Assembly (NCBI GenBank): GCA_903870145.1
Contig: CAIQBO010000049.1
Location: 62,001 to 126,000, forward strand
Source of the DNA: an uncultured Burkholderiales bacterium
GTDB lineage: Bacteria; Pseudomonadota; Gammaproteobacteria; Burkholderiales; Burkholderiaceae_C
Length of the DNA stretch: 64,000 bases
Direction of reading: 5' to 3'
Shown here: positions 26,232-34,463 of the stretch, piece by piece
Numbering within the stretch: the stretch's first letter is position 1
Layout: every line of letters begins with the position of its first letter
The notes under the pieces: model-generated
Databases searched by the model: none
Told to the model about the DNA's origin: nothing
What the model saw: only the letters and a program-made list of their open reading frames with translations
Translations under genes and position numbers: made by a program

Positions 26232-26605
26232 GATTCAATGACTTCGGTTTGTTGAAAAAGGTTTTGTTCAGCCGCGATAAATCCAGCCACCAAGGTTTGA
26301 TAAGTGGCTTCAACGATGCCAGGAAAATTTGGGAAATTCTCGGCATGTGCGCTGGCCAATGATTTGACGCGTTCAAAGACTTGGGCCTGCCTGGCAGGTG
26401 CTGACACTTGAAATGCGTCTTTCTTAAATCGGGTGGCATCTTGCACGCACAAAGCGCGCTCTGCCAAGAGCTCAATGATCTGCGTGTCAAGCGCATCAAT
26501 TTTGTGCCTGAGCTGGGCCAAAGTCGGGGCCACATTTTGGTAGTCAGGGTTTTTGAATCGGCGCACTGGCGCCACATTCACCAAGGGCTCACTGGGTGTT
26601 GTCAT
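26228..26605 (-). CDS. Chorismate mutase type II / isochorismate pyruvate lyase (PchB-like)
   Basis: A 125-residue AroQ-fold protein. L-R-H-K-I-D-A-L-D-T-Q-I-I-E-L-L-A-E-R near 31-49 is the first helix. T-R-F-K near 57 and V-S-A-P-A-R near 66 match the flexible loop of PchB (S-R-F-K, I-P-A-P-E-R) more closely than a housekeeping mutase. A-E-Q near the end matches the glutamine helix of PchB. PchB converts isochorismate to salicylate plus pyruvate and has weak mutase activity. About 25 polar residues precede the fold. It is coupled to the downstream receptor gene. I cannot tell mutase from pyruvate lyase by sequence alone. Confidence 0.82.
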   Translation of the reverse strand: MTTPSEPLVNVAPVRRFKNPDYQNVAPTLAQLRHKIDALDTQIIELLAERALCVQDATRFKKDAFQVSAPARQAQVFERVKSLASAHAENFPNFPGIVEATYQTLVAGFIAAEQNLFQQTEVIES

Positions 26606-26636
26606 AGTGCTTTGAAATGCTCAGTTACAGGCAAAA

Positions 26637-27707
26637 TTAATCTCTGTAAACCATGGCCACGGGCTTGCCATCGTTTTGGATGTAACCGCGGTACATGCCC
26701 TCGGTGTTAAAGCCAAACTTGATGTTACCTTTGGCATCCAGCGCTATCAACCCGCCCCGGCCGTTTTTGTCTGTCAACTCGGTTTGAATGGTTTGGTCTA
26801 CAGCATCCGACACAGACAGCTTACTGTATTTCATGCGCGCTGCCACATCGTATGCCACCAAGCCACGCATGAAAAATTCACCCGTGCCAGTACAAGAAAT
26901 TGCAACGGTGGCGTTGTCGGCATAGGTGCCCGCACCGATCACGGGCGAATCCCCCACTCTGCCATACAGCTTGTTGGTCAACCCTCCGGTGGAGGTGCCA
27001 GCTGCCAGGTTGCCGTCGCGGTCTAAGGCTACCGCACCGACGGTGCCGTACTTGTGATCGATCTCCCAAGATTGGGGGGCTTGTGCGTATGAATTTTCAG
27101 TTTTCCCGTCAAAATCAAGTTCCACCATTTCTCTTTTTTGGGCACTTTGAAGTTGGTCCCAGCGGTGCTGCGTGAAGAAATAAGAGGGGTCGACTTGCTC
27201 GAGTTTTTGTGCCTTGACAAATGCATCAGCCCCTGCGCTGGCCAGCATCACATGCTTGCTTTTGTCCATGACAGCGCGGGCCACCACAATGGGGTTCTTG
27301 GCGGTGGTCACGCCGGACACAGCGCCAGCCATGTGGGTTTTGCCGTCCATGATGGAGGCGTCGAGTTCGTTCTTTCCTTCGCTGGTAAAAACAGCGCCTT
27401 TGCCTGCATTGAAAAGTGGGTCATCTTCAAACACTCGAATGGCAGCAACCACCGCATCGGTGCTCGAGCCACCTGCGTGCAGCACAGCATGCCCAGCTAA
27501 CAAGGCTCGCTCAATGGCGCTTCGGTATTGCGCTTCCAATTCGGGCGTGACTGTGGCCCGCGTGATGGTGCCTGAGCCGCCGTGCACGACCAAGGAGAAG
27601 GCAGGGGAGTCAACTGGGATAGACCGCGTATCGCTTGACGCTTGCGCCAGCAGACTTGTTGCACCGACAATGGGAACCATGTCTTGAGATAGGCGTTGTG
27701 ACTTCAT
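26637..27707 (-). CDS. Isoaspartyl peptidase/L-asparaginase (Ntn hydrolase, plant type)
   Basis: A 356-residue precursor that cleaves itself into two chains. Thr222 in K-Y-G-T-V-G-A-V-A is the predicted nucleophile at the new N terminus. V-H-G-G-S-G near 41-46 and G-T-S-T-G-G near 237 complete the substrate site. The first 24 residues include M-V-P-I-V-G-A-T-S-L-L-A-Q-A, which could be a weak signal peptide, so the location is uncertain. It hydrolyses beta-aspartyl peptides or asparagine. It is 31 bases upstream of the chorismate mutase-like gene and may be the first gene of that operon. Confidence 0.9.
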   Translation of the reverse strand: MKSQRLSQDMVPIVGATSLLAQASSDTRSIPVDSPAFSLVVHGGSGTITRATVTPELEAQYRSAIERALLAGHAVLHAGGSSTDAVVAAIRVFEDDPLFNAGKGAVFTSEGKNELDASIMDGKTHMAGAVSGVTTAKNPIVVARAVMDKSKHVMLASAGADAFVKAQKLEQVDPSYFFTQHRWDQLQSAQKREMVELDFDGKTENSYAQAPQSWEIDHKYGTVGAVALDRDGNLAAGTSTGGLTNKLYGRVGDSPVIGAGTYADNATVAISCTGTGEFFMRGLVAYDVAARMKYSKLSVSDAVDQTIQTELTDKNGRGGLIALDAKGNIKFGFNTEGMYRGYIQNDGKPVAMVYRD

Positions 27708-27772
27708 CCGACCATTTTATGAGCAAAGGCATCCAAGGCAATACTGCGCTTGTTGCGTGAGGTTGAGTCCGT

Positions 27773-29158
27773 TCACAGCTCAAAGCTCTGACCAATTTCA
27801 GGCACTTCGACGGCCCACTTATTTTGCAGGCGAAGCTGCTCTGCCAAATTATTGGCTGCAGCTGGTTCACCATGAACCAAAAATGTGCGCTCGGGTGCTT
27901 TTTTAAAACTTGCCGACCAGTTCAACAGCGCTTGTAAATCAGCATGTGCTGAAAAGCCGCCCAGAGTGTGGATCGAGGCACGTACATGAACTTCTTCTCC
28001 AAAAATTCGAACCGTTTTTTCACCATCAACCAAACGCCGACCCAATGTGCCGCCGGCTTGAAAACCGGTGATCAAAATACTGCACTCTGAGCGGCCTAAG
28101 TTGTGTCTTAGGTGATGCTTGATGCGCCCTGCATCGCACATGCCGCTGGCTGAAATGATGATGGCACCTGATCGCACGTTGTTCAAAGCTATGGATTCAG
28201 CAACGTCCGAGACAAAGTGCATTTTGGGTAACTTTTTCGCGTTTTTTTTCCATTCGTGAATGTGCTGGGCTTCGCTGTCAAACAATTCAAAATGCCGCTG
28301 CGTGATCTTGGTCACGGCCACCGCCATGGGGGAGTCGATAAAAATATTCAAATCGCGCAGTCGGCCCTGCTGCGTGAGCAAGTGCAGGTGGTAAATCAGC
28401 TCTTGTGTTCGGCCCACGGCAAAGGCCGGAACAATCACATTGCCCTTGTGCTTGTGCATCGTGTGCTCAATGATTTGCGCCAGTTCGTCCAGCGTGCTGG
28501 GCAGGTCTTTGTGATTGCGATCGCCATAGGTGGATTCCATCAGCAAAAAATCCGCCTCTGCAATCAGTGTGGGGTCGCGCACAATGGGGCGTCCCGGTTG
28601 CCCCAGATCGCCAGAGGCCACCAACTTGCGCGTTCGTGTTCCTTCTGTGATCCAAATTTCCAAAATGGCAGAGCCCAGAATATGCCCCGCGTCGCGGAAG
28701 GTACAGGCCACGCTGGGGTGGGGTGAAAAGCGCTCATCGTAATGGACCGACTCCAATTGAAGCAGACTGTCTTTGGCATCTTGCACGGTGTACAAAGGCG
28801 GCAGCGCGTTGGGCCTGCTGCGCCGCACTGCGCGGTCTGCATCGACCTCCTGGATATGCCCACTGTCAGGCAGCATCACACCCAGCAAATCTTGCGTGGC
28901 CCGTGTTGTGTAAATAGGCCCGTTGTAGCCAGCAAGAACCAACTTTGGCAGCAAGCCACTGTGGTCAATGTGGGCGTGCGTGAGCAGCACAAAGTCAATG
29001 CTTTGGGGATCAAAAGCAAATGGTTTATGGTTGCGCAGCGGGGCGTCACGCCCGCCTTGCACCATGCCGCAATCGATCAGGAAATTGCAGTGCTCTGTCT
29101 CAACCCTGTAGCACGATCCGGTGACTTCTCGTGCTGCGCCTAAAAACGATAATTTCAT
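27773..29158 (-). CDS. Beta-CASP metallo-beta-lactamase-fold ribonuclease
   Basis: A 461-residue protein of the Cft2/CPSF73-like group. The metal motif H-A-H-I-D-H-S-G is at 61-68, preceded by I-D-C-G-M-V-Q-G-G. S-G-D-L-G-Q-P-G-R near 177 and V-P-A-F-A-V-G-R-T-Q-E near 244 mark the beta-CASP region. G-M-C-D-A-G-R-I-K-H-H near 346 and G-G-F-S-A-H-A-D-L near 413 are the last metal ligands. Such proteins process or degrade RNA. It lies alone on the minus strand behind an FNR-type box with promoter-like spacing, so it is probably induced under low oxygen. Confidence 0.9.
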   Translation of the reverse strand: MKLSFLGAAREVTGSCYRVETEHCNFLIDCGMVQGGRDAPLRNHKPFAFDPQSIDFVLLTHAHIDHSGLLPKLVLAGYNGPIYTTRATQDLLGVMLPDSGHIQEVDADRAVRRSRPNALPPLYTVQDAKDSLLQLESVHYDERFSPHPSVACTFRDAGHILGSAILEIWITEGTRTRKLVASGDLGQPGRPIVRDPTLIAEADFLLMESTYGDRNHKDLPSTLDELAQIIEHTMHKHKGNVIVPAFAVGRTQELIYHLHLLTQQGRLRDLNIFIDSPMAVAVTKITQRHFELFDSEAQHIHEWKKNAKKLPKMHFVSDVAESIALNNVRSGAIIISASGMCDAGRIKHHLRHNLGRSECSILITGFQAGGTLGRRLVDGEKTVRIFGEEVHVRASIHTLGGFSAHADLQALLNWSASFKKAPERTFLVHGEPAAANNLAEQLRLQNKWAVEVPEIGQSFEL

Positions 29159-29194
29159 GGAAGCTGCTTTGCTATTTGTTGTAAACCCATGGTC

Positions 29195-29235
29195 ATCCTA
29201 GGCGCTTGGGCCTGAATTAACTTGACGCACATCAA
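29195..29235 (-). promoter_or_regulatory. FNR/ANR-type promoter for the beta-CASP nuclease gene
   Basis: TTGAC-GCAC-ATCAA at 29222-29235 matches the FNR consensus TTGAT-N4-ATCAA at 9 of 10 positions. On the minus strand a -10-like TAGGAT lies at 29195-29200. The predicted start of transcription is then about 40 bases from the box centre, the spacing of FNR class II promoters. The box centre is about 70 bases from the nuclease ATG. It could also act on the divergent aminotransferase gene, where I see no good -10 at the right distance. Confidence 0.55.
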
Positions 29236-29303
29236 GGCAGCTGGTCATAAGTCTCTCCATTGGGTGCAAAATACCCTTCTACCTCTCAACCAAGCAGTTC
29301 CCC

Positions 29304-30512
29304 ATGATTCAAGCCTCTTCGATCACGCCCCGCATTGCGGGCATTCGTTTTGTACACTCGCCCGGCCCCACCCATGTGCCCGACGAAGTCATGCACGCCA
29401 TGCAGCGGCCCATGACCGATCTGTCTGACCCCCGGGTGGCCGCCACCATTGCCGCGTGTGAGCAAGGCATGAAACGCATCTTGCGCACCCAGCACGCCAA
29501 TATCTTTTTGTACGCCAGCAATGGCCACGGCGTTTGGGAAGCTGTCTCGGCCAACTTGGCCTCACCCAAGCACACCTTGCTGATTGCCGGCTCTGGCCAT
29601 TTTTCTGACCAATGGGCTTTGCAAACTTTGGGCTTGAACATTTCCATTCAACGCACCGCCCACACTGAAGGCCACCCCATTGATGTGGCGGCCATTGAGC
29701 AAGCACTGCGCGAGGACAAGGCACACAAAATCAGCGCTGTGATGGTGGTGCACACCGACACAGCCAGCGGCATCACCAGCGATTTGGCCGCAGTCAGGCG
29801 CGCCATCACTGCAGCTGCTCACCCCGCGCTGTACGTGGTCGACGTGGTGGCCTCCTTGGCCGCAGCGCCATTTGACATGGACGCTCTGGGCGTAGATGTG
29901 GCACTGGGCAGTTCACAAAAAGGCTTGATGCTGCCGCCTGGCCTTGGCTTTGTGGCCGTCAATGAGCGCGCTTTTGAATGGTCCAAAACTCACGCTGACC
30001 CGCGATTTTATTGGGATTGGGTTGGGCGCAAAACAGACAACCAATCGGCGAAATTTTGCGGCACACCGCCGCTTGCGCATTTGGCGGGACTGGAGGTCTC
30101 GATTGGATTGCTCGAAGCCGAAGGCCTGCCTGCGGTCTTTGCGCGCCACCAACGGCTGGCCAGCGCTGTGCACGCGGCGCTGGGCCGCTGGGCTACGCAA
30201 GGTGCTGTGCGATTTCATTGCCAAGTGCCCGCGGCCCTGTCGGCTTCTGTGACAGCCATTGAAGTGGCGCAAGGGATTGACCCTGAAGCCCTTCGCACCG
30301 TGGCGCGCGAGCGCTTCCAAGTGGCCATGGCGGGCGGCTTAGGGCCCTTGGCCGGTCGTGTGTTTCGCATTGGCCATTTGGGCGACATGAACGAGCCCAT
30401 GATTTTGGGCGCTTTGGCCGGCATTGAGGCAGCCATGCTGGTGCAAAAAATTCCTTTTGGCACGGACGGTGTGGCAGCTGCGGTGGCCTATTTGGCCAAC
30501 GCCACTTGGTGA
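29304..30512 (+). CDS. Class V aminotransferase (serine/alanine-glyoxylate aminotransferase type)
   Basis: A 402-residue PLP enzyme. Lys206 in G-S-S-Q-K-G-L binds PLP, and Asp180 in Y-V-V-D-V-V-A-S supports the ring. The opening S-P-G-P-T-H-V-P and the ending R-I-G-H-L-G-D-M-N-E are typical of the serine-glyoxylate/alanine-glyoxylate group. It is not a PhnW, as it lacks that family's start, but it stands 157 bases upstream of phnC. It may act on a natural aminophosphonate, or simply on serine and glyoxylate. No strong ribosome-binding site is seen. Confidence 0.88.
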   Translation: MIQASSITPRIAGIRFVHSPGPTHVPDEVMHAMQRPMTDLSDPRVAATIAACEQGMKRILRTQHANIFLYASNGHGVWEAVSANLASPKHTLLIAGSGHFSDQWALQTLGLNISIQRTAHTEGHPIDVAAIEQALREDKAHKISAVMVVHTDTASGITSDLAAVRRAITAAAHPALYVVDVVASLAAAPFDMDALGVDVALGSSQKGLMLPPGLGFVAVNERAFEWSKTHADPRFYWDWVGRKTDNQSAKFCGTPPLAHLAGLEVSIGLLEAEGLPAVFARHQRLASAVHAALGRWATQGAVRFHCQVPAALSASVTAIEVAQGIDPEALRTVARERFQVAMAGGLGPLAGRVFRIGHLGDMNEPMILGALAGIEAAMLVQKIPFGTDGVAAAVAYLANATW

Positions 30513-30568
30513 TTTTTTTGTAAATTTCGACCTGATTGGGGGTAAACGATAGGTCGCATTTTCGGTAA

Positions 30569-30580
30569 ATTGTTAACAAT
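30569..30580. promoter_or_regulatory. Perfect 12-base palindrome upstream of phnC
   Basis: ATTGTTAACAAT is a perfect inverted repeat 20 bases before the Pho box. It may be a second operator for the phosphonate genes, or part of the 3' end signal of the aminotransferase gene. It lacks a T-run, so a terminator is less likely. Confidence 0.35.
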
Positions 30581-30600
30581 ATACAAAATTGGCCATGGCA

Positions 30601-30634
30601 GCGTCATCCAGATGTCATATGCCGGCCTTACTCT
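30601..30634 (+). promoter_or_regulatory. PhoB-dependent promoter (Pho box and -10) for phnCDE
   Basis: GCGTCAT-CCAG-ATGTCAT at 30601-30618 is a direct repeat with the 7-4-7 layout of the Pho box (consensus CTGTCAT-N4-CTGTCAT); 5 and 6 of 7 bases match. A -10-like TACTCT follows at 30629-30634, 10 bases after the box, which is the spacing of PhoB-activated promoters where the box replaces the -35. Transcription would start near 30641, about 30 bases before phnC. Confidence 0.65.
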
Positions 30635-30653
30635 TAGCATGAGCGATCGCTTT

Positions 30654-30668
30654 TCTTTAGTCTAAAGA
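30654..30668 (+). promoter_or_regulatory. 15-base inverted repeat covering the phnC ribosome-binding region
   Basis: TCTTTAG-T-CTAAAGA is a perfect 7-1-7 inverted repeat that ends one base before the phnC ATG, and covers where a Shine-Dalgarno would sit. As RNA the one-base loop is too tight to pair fully. It is therefore more likely a protein-binding site, or part of a longer structure, than a hairpin. Confidence 0.35.
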
Positions 30669-30669
30669 C

Positions 30670-31491
30670 ATGACACATCAACGCCAGAGGACCGGACTTG
30701 AAGTCACGAACATAACCAAATCCTTTGGGGCTGGGGCGCATGCTCTTCAAAATACGAGTTTGAAAATTGAACCCGGCGAGATGGTTGCCTTGATCGGTGC
30801 ATCAGGCTCTGGCAAATCCACCTTATTGCGCCATGTCTCTGGTTTTTTGGCAGCCGACATGGGCAGTGGCGCGATTCAGGTGGGCTCCAACACGATCCAA
30901 GATCAAGGGAAAATCGCAAGCAATATTCGCGCAATGCGCGCTGACATCGGATTTATTTTTCAACAATTCAATTTGGTCGGTCGCATGAATGTGCTGACCA
31001 ATGTCTTAACAGGCATGCTGCCCCGCGTGCCCTTGTGGCGCAGTCTGCTGGCCCATTTCACCGAGGCAGAAAAGCTCGAAGCCTATGATGCATTGCGTGT
31101 GATCGGCATTGAAGACTTGGCCTACCAACGCGCCAGCACCTTGTCGGGTGGGCAGCAACAACGCGTGGCCATTGCCCGCTGCTTGGTGCAACATGCCAAG
31201 ATTATTTTGGCCGATGAACCCATTGCCTCGCTCGACCCCGAGAGCGCGCGCACCGTGATGGACATCTTGGCCAAGATCAACAAAGAACACGGCATCACTG
31301 TTTTGGTCTCACTGCACCAAGTGCAATTTGCCAGGCGCTACTGCCCTCGCACCATTGCACTGCGCATGGGTGAGGTGATCTACGACGGCCCTTCGCAAGA
31401 CTTAACACCTCAACATTTGCGCACTTTATATGGCGCCAGTGTGGAAGAGCTATTGGACGGCACTGAAGCCGTTGATTTTGCAACAGCTTGA
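30670..31491 (+). CDS. phnC: Phosphonate ABC transporter ATPase
   Basis: A 273-residue ATPase. Walker A is G-A-S-G-S-G-K-S-T near 42, the signature is [13 protein letters not shown], and Walker B is [12 protein letters not shown]. The region between, [16 protein letters not shown], is the PhnC hallmark. It is first of phnCDE and is preceded by a Pho box, so phosphate starvation probably induces it. It powers uptake of phosphonates or phosphate esters. Confidence 0.95.
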   Translation: MTHQRQRTGLEVTNITKSFGAGAHALQNTSLKIEPGEMVALIGASGSGKSTLLRHVSGFLAADMGSGAIQVGSNTIQDQGKIASNIRAMRADIGFIFQQFNLVGRMNVLTNVLTGMLPRVPLWRSLLAHFTEAEKLEAYDALRVIGIEDLAYQRASTLSGGQQQRVAIARCLVQHAKIILADEPIASLDPESARTVMDILAKINKEHGITVLVSLHQVQFARRYCPRTIALRMGEVIYDGPSQDLTPQHLRTLYGASVEELLDGTEAVDFATA

Positions 31492-31558
31492 TTTTCACTT
31501 CGCCTCTTCGCCTACCTGAAAAAACTTGATTCACTTTTTATCTAAGGAGTTCATCGCC

Positions 31559-32530
31559 ATGAAAATTTCACGCAAAGCATTTTTATCAGCAGCAGCATCC
31601 CTCCTGGTGCTGGGCGCTGCACATGCGCAAGCGCCCAAGGAGTTGAACTTCGGCATCATCTCCACCGACTCTTCGTCGGCACTCAAGTCGCTTTGGCAAC
31701 CTTTCTTAGATGACTTGTCCAAAGCCACTGGCATGAAAGTCAATGGGTTTTTTGCAACTGACTACACCGGGATCATTGAAGGCATGCGATTTGGCAAAGT
31801 CCAAGTGGCATGGCATGGCAACAAATCAGCCATTGAAGCGGTTGACCGCGCAGGCGGCGAAGTGTTTGCACAGTTCATCGATTTGGAAGGCCGCCCGGGC
31901 TACTACTCGTATGTGATCACACACCGCGACAGCCCACTCAAATCAATCGACGACATGATTGCCAACGGAAAGACTTTGTCATTTGGCATGGGCGATCCGC
32001 AATCAACCTCGGGCACCTTGGTGCCGACTTACTACGTTTTCAGCCAACGCAAATTGGACCCTAAAACAGTTTTTCGCGTCACACGCAGCTCTAACCATGG
32101 CGGCAATTTGTTGGCGGTGCTGAACAAACAAGTCGATGTGGCCACCAACAATAGCGAAGAATTAGACAAACTCAAACTGCGCGATGCTGCCAAGCATGCA
32201 GAGCTTAAGATTTTGTGGACATCGCCTTTGATTCCACGCGACCCTCTGGTGTGGCGCAAAGATTTGCCACCAGAAGCCAAAGATGCCATTAAAAAATTCG
32301 TATTGGGTTACGGGAAAGATGCCAGAGAAAAAGAAATTCTCAAGGGCATGCAACAAATTGCTGGCTTTCGCGAGTCCACCGACATGCAACTGGTTCCAAT
32401 CCGCCAACTCGAGCTCTACAAAGACCGGATCAAATACGAGACTGATGACAAAATGAACGCCAGCGACAAGTCAGCCAAGCTGGCCGAGATTGACAAAAAA
32501 CTGGCAGACTTGGCCAAACTCATCAAATGA
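31559..32530 (+). CDS. phnD: Phosphonate-binding periplasmic protein
   Basis: A 323-residue receptor. The ATG at 31559-31561 is preceded by AAGGAG and opens a signal peptide ending A-A-H-A-Q-A. Strong PhnD marks are [13 protein letters not shown] near 61-73, V-A-W-H-G-N-K-S-A near 79, D-P-Q-S-T-S-G near 148 and V-P-I-R-Q-L near the C terminus. These correspond to the phosphonate-binding residues of E. coli PhnD. The frame begins 11 codons earlier, but those residues are not signal-like. Confidence 0.96.
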   Translation: MKISRKAFLSAAASLLVLGAAHAQAPKELNFGIISTDSSSALKSLWQPFLDDLSKATGMKVNGFFATDYTGIIEGMRFGKVQVAWHGNKSAIEAVDRAGGEVFAQFIDLEGRPGYYSYVITHRDSPLKSIDDMIANGKTLSFGMGDPQSTSGTLVPTYYVFSQRKLDPKTVFRVTRSSNHGGNLLAVLNKQVDVATNNSEELDKLKLRDAAKHAELKILWTSPLIPRDPLVWRKDLPPEAKDAIKKFVLGYGKDAREKEILKGMQQIAGFRESTDMQLVPIRQLELYKDRIKYETDDKMNASDKSAKLAEIDKKLADLAKLIK

Positions 32531-33324
32531 CAAAACCCCAAACCCAAGCACTCCCCCTGGACCCTTCTGGGGGGCGCTCTTTGCCGCAACTGTTTGCTTG
32601 GGCTGGGTTTTTGATTTTTTTAGGCTGGGCATGGCAAGGTGCTGAAATCAGGCCGTTGGATTTGTTTCGCGACTCCACCAACATGGTCACTTACGCCAAG
32701 GAATTTTTCCCGCCTGATTTTCGCGATCTAGACATCTACCTCAAAGAAATGATCACGACCCTGCACATCGCTGTGTGGGGAACTGTTTTGGCCATCATTT
32801 GCGCTGTTCCCTTTGGTTTGCTCAGTTCGTCCAACATCGTGCCCATCTGGGTCTACCAGCCGGTGCGCCGGGCCATGGACGCCTGCCGGGCCATCAATGA
32901 AATGGTCTTCGCCATGTTGTTCATTGTGGCGGTGGGGCTAGGGCCATTTGCAGGCGTCATGGCTTTGTGGATTCACACCACCGGGACCTTGGCCAAGCTA
33001 TTTTCTGAAGCGGTTGAGGCCATTGACCCTCGTCCTGTAGAGGGCGTTCGGGCTACGGGGGCGATGGCCATTGAAGAAATTGTCTATGGGGTTTTGCCGC
33101 AAGTCATGCCTTTGTGGATTTCGTATTCTTTGTATCGATTTGAGTCCAATGTGCGCTCGGCCTCGGTGGTGGGCATGGTGGGTGCAGGCGGCATCGGCGT
33201 GGTGCTGTACGAGGTGATCCGCGGCTTTCAATATGCGCAGACTTGCGCTGTCTTGCTCATCATCATTTTGTTTGTGACCAGCATTGACTTGCTCTCGTCT
33301 GTGATTCGCAAACGCTTTATCTGA
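32527..33324 (+). CDS. phnE: Phosphonate ABC transporter permease
   Basis: A 265-residue membrane protein with five to six segments. Its ATPase-contact loop includes [16 protein letters not shown] near 180, and the ending E-V-I-R-G-F-Q-Y is typical of PhnE. The ATG overlaps the phnD stop by 4 bases. The N-terminal 20 residues are encoded in part by a GC-rich hairpin and are not conserved in the family, so a later start cannot be excluded. Confidence 0.94.
   Translation: MTKPQTQALPLDPSGGRSLPQLFAWAGFLIFLGWAWQGAEIRPLDLFRDSTNMVTYAKEFFPPDFRDLDIYLKEMITTLHIAVWGTVLAIICAVPFGLLSSSNIVPIWVYQPVRRAMDACRAINEMVFAMLFIVAVGLGPFAGVMALWIHTTGTLAKLFSEAVEAIDPRPVEGVRATGAMAIEEIVYGVLPQVMPLWISYSLYRFESNVRSASVVGMVGAGGIGVVLYEVIRGFQYAQTCAVLLIIILFVTSIDLLSSVIRKRFI
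32553..32574. repeat. GC-rich palindromic element inside the 5' end of phnE
   Basis: CCCCC at 32553-32557 pairs with GGGGG in 32569-32574 across an 11-base loop, a pattern like the small C/G-rich palindromes scattered between genes in Comamonadaceae. It encodes P-L-D-P-S-G-G in phnE. Only one copy is seen in this window, so the repeat nature is from general knowledge. Confidence 0.3.
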
Positions 33325-33331
33325 AATTGCA

Positions 33332-34426
33332 ATGACTGCTTCGTGGAATTACCATAACCCTGTGGCCGTGACATTTGGTTGGGGCAGTCTTGCGCAATTG
33401 CCCAAACTCTTGCGTGGGCGGCGTGCGGTGGTGGTGACATTTCCCCAAGCTGCGCAAGCAGGTCTTTTAAGCCGCCTTGAAGGTTTGCTTGGCAAAGATT
33501 TGGCAGGCGTGATCGACGATGTGCAGCCCAACCCCGAACTCACCTGGGTCAGCAACACCTATCGCCAATTTTGGCAGCAGTACGCCGATTGTGTGGTCGT
33601 GGCTGTAGGAGGCGGTTCGGTTTTAGACAGTGCAAAAATGTTTTTGCCAGGCGTTGCCAGCGCAGACTTTTCTGAAATTCATGCAGCGCTGGCCTTGTCG
33701 CAAAGTCCAACCATCACACGCGCTTTGCCCATGATTGCCGTTCCCACCACATCGGGCACAGGCAGTGAAGTCACGCCTTGGGCAACGCTTTGGGACAGAA
33801 CATCGGCCAAGCAGCAAAAGTACTCCTTGCATTTGCCGCAAACTTGGCCTGAAGCCGCGCTGGTGGACCCTGAACTGACGCTCTCATTGCCCAGCACCGT
33901 GACCCGCGACAGCAACTTAGACGCGCTCTCGCATGCGCTGGAAGCCATTTGGAACATCAACGCCAACCCTGTCTCAGACGCGTTGGCGATGCAAGCTGCG
34001 CAAACGGTTTTACAAAATCTCCCTGCATTGCTCCAAGACCCCAGCAACCCTGCGCTTCGAGTTGCTGCTTCACGTGCGAGCTTGATGGCGGGCTTGGCAT
34101 TTTCAAACACCAAAACAGCGCTGGCACACAACATGTCGTATGAGATGACCCTCTCGCATGGCTTGTCACATGGCTTGGCCTGCTCCTTCACATTGCCCAT
34201 GGTCTGGCGCATGGCACAAGGCAAACGTGCAGACCGCGACGCCGTGCTTGCACAGGTCTTTGGCCCTGCTGAAACAGACCCTGCTTCGGCCTTGGAGCGT
34301 TTCTTTGCGCAAGTCGGTGTATCTACTCAGTTTTCAGATTACGGTATCAACGATGCTCAGGCTCAAGAATTGATACAGCAAGCCATGCTAGGCGCGCGTG
34401 GTAGAAATTTTGTGGGTGCCGTTTGA
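33332..34426 (+). CDS. Iron-containing alcohol dehydrogenase, phosphonate-associated type
   Basis: A 364-residue group III alcohol dehydrogenase. The NAD-binding motif V-G-G-G-S-V-L-D-S-A-K is at 92-102. The metal ligands are predicted as Asp197, His201, His266 and His280. The opening W-N-Y-H-N-P-V-A-V-T-F-G resembles phosphonoacetaldehyde reductases and related phosphonate-linked enzymes. It lies 7 bases after phnE, so it is in the same operon. It might interconvert phosphonoacetaldehyde and 2-hydroxyethylphosphonate; that role is inference. Confidence 0.87.
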   Translation: MTASWNYHNPVAVTFGWGSLAQLPKLLRGRRAVVVTFPQAAQAGLLSRLEGLLGKDLAGVIDDVQPNPELTWVSNTYRQFWQQYADCVVVAVGGGSVLDSAKMFLPGVASADFSEIHAALALSQSPTITRALPMIAVPTTSGTGSEVTPWATLWDRTSAKQQKYSLHLPQTWPEAALVDPELTLSLPSTVTRDSNLDALSHALEAIWNINANPVSDALAMQAAQTVLQNLPALLQDPSNPALRVAASRASLMAGLAFSNTKTALAHNMSYEMTLSHGLSHGLACSFTLPMVWRMAQGKRADRDAVLAQVFGPAETDPASALERFFAQVGVSTQFSDYGINDAQAQELIQQAMLGARGRNFVGAV

Positions 34427-34463
34427 AAGCCCTTAAGCACCCTGCCCTGATTAGGGCTGCACC

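Noticed and set aside
29304-30512. Calling the class V aminotransferase PhnW (2-aminoethylphosphonate transaminase)
   Set aside because: The start and end motifs are those of serine/alanine-glyoxylate aminotransferases, so only the position near phnCDE supports PhnW.
34444-34457. Hairpin GCCCT-GATT-AGGGC between two convergent genes
   Set aside because: A short stem without a T-run on either side, so a terminator is not supported.
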